26,124 nt of DNA from Sphaeroforma arctica JP610 (Eukaryota > Opisthokonta > Ichthyosporea > Ichthyophonida). The translations under genes were made by a program, and so were the position numbers. The stretch lies in the NCBI RefSeq assembly GCF_001186125.1, contig NW_014040144.1, forward strand, positions 7,785 to 33,908, read 5' to 3'. Below, piece after piece: positions 9,338 through 20,115 of this stretch (the first letter of the stretch is position 1; the number at the start of each line of letters is the position of its first letter). The notes beneath the pieces were generated by a model. The model saw only the letters and a list, made by a program, of their open reading frames with translations, was not told the origin of the DNA and searched no databases.

Positions 9338-11722
9338 CTGCAAATAGGAATGAAGAAGGAAGATAGGAATGTGTGAATATTCAGGGTTGATTCATGCTTG
9401 TCTCGTGCAGGATATGGTGAGATTTCAGACTAGAACAACCCAAAGTGCCAGTCGATCGCTACTACGCATACTGTTCGTAGGCTGACGGTGTGGTGTGCGG
9501 CATTGGAAGAAGACGATAGAGAGAGACGTCAACAAACGAAATTGTCCTCAATGTTATTCGGAGGGAACAGAATGATCAGGAGATATTGGCATTTACAGGC
9601 ATTGGTTTATGGTTACTCGTGAAGGAGAAGTTGAGAGCGAATATAAAAACTCTGTATCGTATTTAGATACAAATGAAGCATTAGTAGCTTATTACGCAAT
9701 TGTGCATGTAGTCCATGAATGTATCGTACTTATATACAAAAGAAGCATTGGCAGTTATTACGCAATTGTGCATATAGTCCATGGATGTATCGTACTTATA
9801 CATAAACGAAGCATTGGCAGCTTATTACGAAATTGTGTATGTAGTCCATGGGTGTTTCATACTTAAATATAAATGAAGTATTTACAGTCCAATATATCAC
9901 TACCATAAAGAGTCGAGGCTAATGCCACGATGCAAGATAGAATGTATGTACATTGTCCTATATGCATTGAACCAATAGAAGAAATGGGGATATGAAACGT
10001 ACATCGATCCGTTGTTAGTATTGAACAAAAAAGTGTAGCAAGAGCATCGAACTTGCGCATATACTCTTCGTATTTACTGAAAAGGACAGGTTACTACCGT
10101 ACATTTTCATACTATCCGGTGTCATGCAGTTTCCGTATTGGAATAAGATGAAAAAGTCAAGATATCAACACAGAATATAGTATTGCAAACTGTCAAATGT
10201 CGAACCACGCCGATGATACATATACATATGATCTAAAAATATATTTGTTCTTAGGCTTAGGGTTTTACAACTCTCTCTATATATAGACTTATGCATATGC
10301 ATCCAATTTCAGGTAAACGATACATGATAACATCCACTTAACAGAACCTACCTCTATGTCCAGACAGCTTCTCAACCTCAGCAATATCCCAGGACTCGGC
10401 GAGTGTTTGGGTCTGTTGATCGAAGTTAGGACTCGCCTTGTACTGTTGCAACGCAGTAAGTACTGAGGCACAACCTGCAGGAAAATTGTAGTACACCGGC
10501 GCTGAAAACACTGATCGCGAATGATAGTCTGATGCAGATGAATACACAAACTTGTCACATACATGATATGAAATTGAGTAGCCACACGTTGATGAGTGTC
10601 CATATAGGCCAGCCAATATTCACTTGCAGGCTGCATGTATACATACATATATACATATACACACCTTTATATATATATATATTTATACTACATTCTTGCC
10701 AACATGTGCCTATCATAAAATTCAGCACTCCTAGTAAACCATCTAGGTAGCGCCCCATTAGTTATATATTGACTAGTTCAAACCGGCAACTGTAACGAGT
10801 CAACGTATGTTACTACACACTTACCCATGGGGTGTGCTGTGTACGAGTGGCCGTGCAGAAGTGCATCCGCTTTTGCGTCGCCCAAGAAAGAATCGAAGAC
10901 ATCCGCCGAGGCCACAGTCACTGACATTGGTATCACTCCGCCTGTGATTGGGTGTGGAAATCTTTTCAGTAGCTACAAACATACGTATGCGCGCTTCTGT
11001 CTTTGAATTTATAGGCATGTACAAGCATGTATAAGCATGTATAAGCATATATATATATATATACGCGTACAAATATACAGAAATATGAAACTAAACCTCC
11101 TTATGACAATCCGTGACGAGATCCAAAGACGCACAATCCAATCTTAGCATACACTCAGGTATAGGTACCTGTGAGCAGCTTAGCATAGCAGGAGATGTCG
11201 GGATCCACACCCAGCAACTGTGTGGTAGAAGCACAACCCAAGCGCCAAAAGCCTGCGAACACCTCATCAAAGATCACAGGGATGTCCCGCTGTCGACACA
11301 CACGAATCATGGCTCGCTGGAATAGCGGATCGATCCACATCATACCCCCGGCACCTGTATGGATAATTTGATGGATGTTATGTTATTTATTTGCTAGGTC
11401 AAGTAGATGCATAGGCTAGTCAGGAGATTGTATGTACATACATACGGAATATATGTGAAAGTATATAGATTGTATGTGAATAAGCTCGGACTGGAGGTAT
11501 ATATATATATATATATTGCATGTACATGTTTGTGTCATGTGCGTCTTCACAGGTGCTTATAGTCTGTTTCCGCTTGCATATACGGACTATGGCACGTTGG
11601 AATAGCAGATCAATCCAACATGAACCTCCGGCACCTGCAGGGATGATACTATGTAAACCAATATAGGTATGCAAATTTCAAATTGTATATATATATACGT
11701 ACATACATACACACACACACAC

Positions 11723-11754
<32 letters not shown>

Positions 11755-14700
11755 CGCTCTTCGTAATTTTAATGCACCATACTAGCCAAAGGCATACAAT
11801 ACACACCTAATAATACTGGTTCCACCATCAGGGCACCCACATCGCCCCGTGTGTTGCGATCGGCGTGTGCTTGGTCTAGCATGTCAGTAATATGGGTGGT
11901 ATACTGCTTGTACAATGGTGTGTTGTCTCTGTCCAGACTGAACACATCCTCTCTTGCCTTGATGGCAACAGTGGCATCATCAGCCCTGTGTGTGTAGACG
12001 ATGATATAGTCAAGTTTAAAGAACCACTATAGGCTTAGATATGTATGTATGTCTGTATGTATGTGTGTGTTATCGAGGAGACGGCCGAATGTAGCCTAAT
12101 ACTATACCTATATATATATATATATATGCAATATAATATATATAGATACGTGTGTTTGCTAACGATGAAATGGTCATGTCTAGGGAAATACTGTATTGAT
12201 AGACCTAGATATATGTGTATGAAAGTGTAACTATATGTTTGGAAAACGTTCTACATATGCATGTATACGAACAAGTACATGTCGAACACCACTCGAAAGT
12301 TAGCATGCTGGATATGAGGACTTAATCCACAAGACAGGGGTTGCTATTACTGAAGTATAAGTATGCATATGTATACACGTGTCGTTTATTCATAGGTACA
12401 TACATACATGTACACTTACCCCGATATACTTTTCATAGCGTTATGTGGTATCTCCCCTTCACACGCTTGATAGTGGGAGTGTCTACACTGATCAGCTTGT
12501 ACTCAATTGTATTAGAATGCACATACATACACGTGTAGCCATATGTATATATACGTGTGTATTCTATATACATGTACACTTACCCAGATATACTTTTCGG
12601 TAGGGTTACATGGTACTTCCCATTCACACACTCGATAGTGGGAGTGTCCACACTCAGCGCCTTGCACTCAAACCAGGGGTGCTGGCCTTCAGTAAACACG
12701 GAAGGTTCGGCAACGTTCATTACTCCAAGTGTATCACCATGGTAACAGTTGGACTGCGCCATTATGCGAAGCTTGGGGATGGTCTGCGAGGTGATAATAC
12801 CAGATATCTACTTGTCAATACGAATGATATATATATATATATCTCTCTCTCTCATTAGCAGTATGCCTTCGCATATACACCTATCAATGTTGATTATATA
12901 TTATAAATTTTCTTGTACCAGATACATTCAGACGTTACCACTGCTATTTACACATGATATATATATATATATATATGTTTATATATATCTATATCGATAT
13001 GTATATATATATATATGTATATATAATTATTCTTAACAAACAAACCACTGATATCTCGCATACAAAACACAAAAGAACGTATTTACTCCGTACTTAAACT
13101 AGATATGCAAACACACCTTTGTATCGAATTCTGCATTTTTCTGCGTGGCTGTGCTGATGTACTTCTTGAAAGCCATCTTCACAGCGACCTCCACCGCCGT
13201 TGACCCGTTGTCTGTGAAGAACACACGCTCGCCCCACTTGCCACCCACCGCCTACAGAATATACAACAATAAAACTTTAATCAATGAAGTGTCGTTAATT
13301 GCGAACGAATTGCCATGGATTACAAGAACACACGCTCGCCCCACGAGCCACTCACGGCATATAGAGTATATACAACAAGGTTAGAAATCGCAAATTGATA
13401 AAGTGTCGTAAATTCCACACGCAAAGTTGTTGTAAGTAACAACATGCGTTCGCCCATACGTCGTTCACGGCCTACTGAGCGTTAAACAGAAAAAGATGTC
13501 TGTAATCACATATGCGTCATAAAATACGGAACAAATTGCCACGGTTTTAGTAGAACAACCACCACCGCCACCCACGGCCTAAATCATACAACAATTGAAC
13601 ACATGTCGTAAATTATAATAGATTTCATGACCTGTCAATGAAGTGTCGTTGACTGTGGTGAATATGCGCTCACCCCAAGCGTTACCGTAAGGCTACCATA
13701 TGCACAATGAGGATGTATGTAATAACCAATAGGTATCGCAGACATTAAACAGAGCGTGCTTGCTTAATGACCACTAATTGGTGTCGATTGGTAGCTCACA
13801 CATAAAACAGAGCATGCTTGCTTAATGAACACTAATTGGTGTCGATTGGTAGCTCACACATTAAACAGAGCATGCTTGCTTAATGACCACTAATTGGTGT
13901 CGATTGGTAGCTCACACATTAAACAGAGCGTGCTTGCTTAATGAACACTAATTGGTGTCGATTGGTAGCGCACACATTAAACAGAGCATGCTTGCTTAAT
14001 GACCACTAATTGGTGTCGATTGGTAGCTCACACATTAAACAGAGCGTGCTTGCTTAATGAACACTAATTGGTGTCGATTGGTAGCGCACACATTAAACAG
14101 AGCATGCTTGCTTAATGACCACTAATTGGTGTCGATTGGTATCGCACACATTAACAAGCATGCTTGCTTAATGACAACTAATTGGTGTCGATTGGTATCG
14201 CACACATTAAACAGAGTATGCTTGCTTCGAGAAGACGAAGAAGAATGTCGATCAAATCCAAGCGCTACACACGGCCAATTTGTTGTGTATAGTGAGATCT
14301 CCCAAGACAGGGTACATTGCAGGACTACTACAGGTATCTCTGTACGGCCCAGTGTTCTATTTATAGACTTTGAATCTTACCTTGAGAATCTCTTCGGAAG
14401 CCTGCACCGCCAGGGTGTGCACATTCTCGGGGAAGATGACGTGGCCGTACCTACCGGCGGCATAGGCGAGACTGGTTGCCATGGAAACGTTTCCGTGACC
14501 AACTCCCTGGGTCCACCAACTAGCGCAACTGTCGAACAACGGCACCACATCCCCTGTAGTAAACGTGTTATGGCCAACAAGACTAGTGGTAAGCGCGTAC
14601 TCAAAAGTGTGCAAAGACAATAGTACAGTACTGCCGTGATGGTATACCGTGGGTTGTTCCGGTATTCCCATCCAACCCAGCCCGTGCACACACCTGGCGC

Positions 14701-17700
14701 TGTGCGCTCACCTGGCGCTGTGCGCTCACCCACTGCCGAGTGCCACTTATTCCAACAACCGCCTCACACTACGCTCAGATATGTATCTTATATTACATAC
14801 GTTCCGGTCATCTCAGCCACAAGGAAGTTGTCATCACATGCAAAGCCAAACAGAGGTTATAGCGGGCACACCCTTCGCAGCGCTCAGCCGTAAAACCCTG
14901 AACCCCAGACGCTCACACAGTAGCAAGTGCCACACAACCCCAAAACTAGCTCACACTATAAACAGGCATAACAAAACACAAACACGCCGGGCATATTTCA
15001 ATATGTCTATACACACTGTGTTCTTCCTCTCAACCACACCGGAGTGGTCATCCAGCACCGAGTCGATAGTAACTTGGAGTACCTCTACTTCCCACCCACA
15101 CCACACACATTAGCGTCACATATCACGCAGTCAACAAACAACCAGCCCAGGCCGCCTTACAACCACAAACAAGACAGTCCTCAAAGCCTATACATTCTCG
15201 CTATACATATCCAGTATACATACCGTTCTTCTCTACCACACCTAGCGCTCACACGGTGTCAGATATACCACGTGGCCCAACAACCAGCCCATGCTATAAC
15301 TAAACTTCATACATCCCCTCCCATACGCTATACACATTCTCGATTTTAGAGATTTTAGTGTTTAACCTATTCCATAGACCCTAAAATCTTACATCCCCTA
15401 TACTCTATACACATTCTAGAATTTTTAGAGGTTTTAGGGTTTTAGCCTACACAATAAACTTTAAAACCCTACCCCATACATCCCCTATACCCTACACACG
15501 TTCTGCTCACATCCCACACCCACCGTTCTTTTCCACCACATGGAAGTCATCGTCCAGTGCCGAGTCGATGTGCGTCACAGGCGACCCGTCCGTGCCCCCC
15601 ACACTCTGGTGCTGTGTGAACGGCCACCACAGCACCCCTTCACCACGCGACTGCAGTGACGTCACCTCGCGCACGTGGTCGGCCTGCCACGCGCACACCG
15701 TCCGGTACAGTGAATCGAACATTGCCTCGTGCTCGGGTGTGGCGTACCACGAGGACAGATCAGTCACTTCGGGCGGGGGGATCTCTGGGAGCCTGGATTA
15801 CGGTATAAGATGTTATTTTATTTTCTTCCAGTATTTAAAATAAGGTAAATATTACATGAACGATAGCGTTAAAAGTTTTATACGTTTATTTATAGGTGCA
15901 TACATGACCGACCACGTTAAACGTTTTGGGTACTCATTGAGCTGGATCTGAATGTGCAATACATGTCTCAGAGGATGCAGCTATTGATTTGAAACTAAAA
16001 AGAGTTGCGTAGTGTTTATATCTCATTCGTAGACATAGAGTGCTGGGTACGAAATATCGAACATAGCACAGAAGGCGAGTGGGGTATGCCAGGAGAAACG
16101 ACTGCACACGTCTGGGGGATAGCACAAGGGTATATAGGTTAAGTGTGTTCTGTATAGCGACAGATGAGCCGTTAATGTTACTGTTGTTAGCAACAAAAGG
16201 ATATACGTATGGCAATTGATAGCGTTAAAGGGGACGATTAAAGGATGCAATCGGTAATGGTGAGCGCCAAATACAGATACGTAAAAATGTGTGTGTATGG
16301 ACTTTGCGTGTGTTGTTCTCAGAGAGTTAAGGATAATTTGTATAGGTTTATCAGACATCGACGTTCCAAACACGAATCCGTTTGAACACAACACTGATAC
16401 ACAGAAAGCTCACTTCTTCTGTCATCAACATAAGCCGAGTGTATCACACTCTCTCGTTGAAAGTGCACCGACTGGTCACAAACTTTATAACTATATATAT
16501 GTATGGTATCGCTGTTGTGAAGGTCAATCCCATCTCTTACTATAAGCACAATACCATCAAGCAAACCATCTCACGTACCCATCTTAAACGCCTTGCTCAG
16601 CCGACAAGGCTATAAGAGACACATCACCACTTAACGGCGGGAGTGCTGTGTATACCTACCGCACAATCTCTGTAGGTGCATCGCCAATCAATACACGTAC
16701 ATTGTTTATATACAGATAAAGCCTTTCATATACGTCTAATCTCACTACACAGAACATTTTATCAATATATCGTGAACTCGAATATCTGGGGACTGTTTGC
16801 CACTCGGAAGTGTGTGTGATAGGTATATATCCCTCGTCATGTCTGTGAGTGCTTCACATATTCTATACATCCTCTCAGAAACATACATTGACAATATATT
16901 AGTCCTGACTAACGACCCTTAAAGTCATTCATACCTCTCAGAAACATACATTGGCATCATACTAATCCTAACTACCAACCCCTAAAGTCATACATACCTC
17001 TCAGAACCATACATTGACAATACACTAACCTTAACTACCAGCCCCTAAAGTCATGCATACCTGACAATGTTCAGAGGCTGGGTGCCACTCAGCGGCGTGT
17101 GTGCTGGGTAGACGTCCCGCATTATCTCAGTGAGTGCATCGGAATTGGTGGTGTCGTCTAGCACGGCCAATGCAACCACATCGTATCCTGAAATATATTT
17201 TAAATTGTTCTAAATTACACGATGCGAATTTTATATTAATCGAGACATAAGATTGGGTATTCGATTTTTGCGGCTGGAGAGTGTGGTCCATATATGCCCA
17301 GCAGTGAAGCAACTGTGATCAGTGCTTGTGTGTGGAAACGTGTGTGTGTTATAGACATGCATAGACGACAGAGCACAACGTGTTTTATACTCAGAACTAC
17401 CAATGCGCTCATATCCTCCCACAAGTACACACTTTCGGCGTCCTAGCAATTCATAAGCTGGTAGATAATCCTTCACTAGAGAAGATACATGCCAGCCATA
17501 TATGGCCAACCAGCATGAGGGCTAACGATGTGATCTGTAGACTACATATACACATACATAAAACAACTACATATACCAGTACAATTATTAGCTAAATGTA
17601 CAAATATATATATATATATATAATATACCATGTATATAGATGTAGATACGTATGTGCTTATAAATAGAAAAATAGCAATATATATATATATATACCTCTC

Positions 17701-20078
17701 ACAATCAGCGATTCATACGCAGAGAGTGTTGATGAGATACCCCCGAGCTTTGGGTCGCCTATCAAGACAACTGGCAGTCGCAAAGGTCTGTAGACGTCTG
17801 CCTGTGGTCTGATGGTGGCTGAAGGTGACAGCACTCCCCCGGCTGTCTCAACCAGAGTCATGGAAGACAGTTCGGTATCTGCGTCCATGGAAGTGTTAAC
17901 ACATACAATTAGTGTATACTCTACACTGGTAAAGATAAGGGTCTCGGCAGGGTTAAGCTTTACAATCAGGTAAGTATCTGCGACCATGGAATTATTAACA
18001 CATACAGTTAGTGTATACTCGTAACGATAAGTCTCTCAGAGGTGAGAGGGCTATTTTGCCGCAGTCACGTGTCACTCAAGCGTTCGCACGATCATAATTT
18101 GCATTTAAAGCAATTGTTAGTCTAAGTTGAGATGAGCTGGTACATTACCATGTCGACCTGTTTGAGTGTACACGTGGATACAGTATAACACTTACGTCTA
18201 ATAGCAATGCTCGAAGAAGGCTAGCTATCATGTACTGCTCAGTCTATACATCACTTACCCGAACCACTGATTTTGGCGGGCTGTTCCCGTAACCATGGCA
18301 ACGCGGCCAGCGCAGACTTCACACCAGTAATTACATCGTTATCTGCGATCACTCTGTTCTCGGCCCTGGCGGAGATGTGAGGAGACGCGGGGATGTCCCA
18401 GAAATGGAGTGTTTTCCGGTGCACTTGACCCAATTGACTGGGAACTGGTACCGAACAAATCAGGGTAGATAGGGAGTCGATAAATAAACGTTAACAGATC
18501 ATATATATAGTATTCCCAATGCTCCAGAAATGAAGTGTGTCCCGGTGCACTTGCCCCAATTGATTGGGAACTGGTACCAAGCAAATCAGGGTAGATAGGG
18601 AGTCGATGAACGTAAATAAATTATGTATTTGGTATTCCCCATGCTCCGGAAATAAAGTGCTTTCCGGTGCACCCGACCCAATTGACTGGGATCTGTTCCG
18701 AGATATATCACGATTGATATGGAGTGGATGAATAAACGTTAACAGGTTAAATATATAGTATTCCCAATGCTCCAGAAAAGGAGTGTGTTCCGGTACACTT
18801 GATCCGATTGACTGAGAACTGATGCGAGATAAAGTGAACGAAATAAGGTTAGGTATACGGTAACGGAATATGGTTAGGTATGTGCGGTCGATGTAATGAT
18901 ACATACCTGATGTATACATAATCCCTTCTGTTCAAAAAGAAAACAAAGGATTGTTTTACGGTGCACTTGTCCAATACTTGTCCAAATTGACTTGCCAACT
19001 GGCGTGAGATGAGTAGAACATCTGTGGTTGAAGTATCCAATTGATCGTGTGAATGATATATCTGCACGTGTGTGCTGTGCGGCACTCGGGGAAATCTGCG
19101 CCCAAGTGTGCCATATGTGTGTGGGTGTTATTTGAGTGTATGTTTATGCGATAGAATGCTATATATAGTCGCTATAACACCTGCGCGATATATGTACAGG
19201 TTATTTCAGACTGCACGTATGTGCACATCTTAGAATACTCGCACAGGAATAGACGTGTAGGTAAATGAAGTTGGTTCTGATGCCCATGTACACTTCACAG
19301 CTAACAGCGCGTCCCTGTCTGTTTGCCCATGGGTGGTGTATGGTGTGCGGCTTATGGGTTGAACTGCGCCCTGGCATCCACAGATATCTACGTCTCTATA
19401 GAACTCTCTATATATATTTGTATCTTGAAGTGCATATATACCATGGCTGTAGAGCCATCAATATATATATATATATATCATTTTTAGCGATTGAAGCTCG
19501 CCATGCATTTTGTTAGGCTGTGCTGCACTCGGACGAATCTATGTTTTGTACACAACACATCTCTACTAATAAGCTATACGTCCGTATACATATTTATACG
19601 CCTGGGTGTATACATACACGTTAAAGATCATGCAATAGATAGATACAAACACGCGTCTTTATCAAACAGACAACTAATTCTCAGCTATGTCTCGTTATTC
19701 ATAGTGCCTGTTTGCAACTGCCTATGTGCTAAAAGAACACGCCTGTGTCGCAATTTTTTATACACATATATCAATCCTTAAGTAACCTTAGCCCATAAGC
19801 ATGTATCTACACATGCATACACATACACACACACCATGCTCAGCAATGAATGTTTCGTCATGTATACTATCCAGCTGTAAAGGCCTAGCCTATGCTGTTT
19901 GGTAATAAGACACACCTGTACTATTTCAAACAATATCATATACCGATACAAAACAAATCCGAAACCTTGAACATGCATCTCAGCACATATCTACAGATAC
20001 AATTAACATATCTACAGATACAAATACATATACACACATATTCTTATATATACAAACACAGATATAAATATATATACA

Positions 20079-20115
<37 letters not shown>

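Noticed and set aside
12417-12503. Shadow of exon 8 as a mutually exclusive alternative exon
   Set aside because: It has an in-frame TGA and no acceptor, and covers only the 3' part of the exon.
13744-14220. Regular 58-bp array considered as CRISPR
   Set aside because: Whole units are repeated with no unique spacers, and it lies inside a eukaryotic intron.
14126-14623. 165-codon plus-strand open frame
   Set aside because: It spans the end of the 58-bp satellite and is antisense to bioDA exon 6; no family resemblance.
15507-15523. Extension of exon 5 past AACG using the next GT
   Set aside because: It would leave a two-base overhang and put exon 6 out of frame; the donor at 15523 keeps the SWWTQG block in frame.
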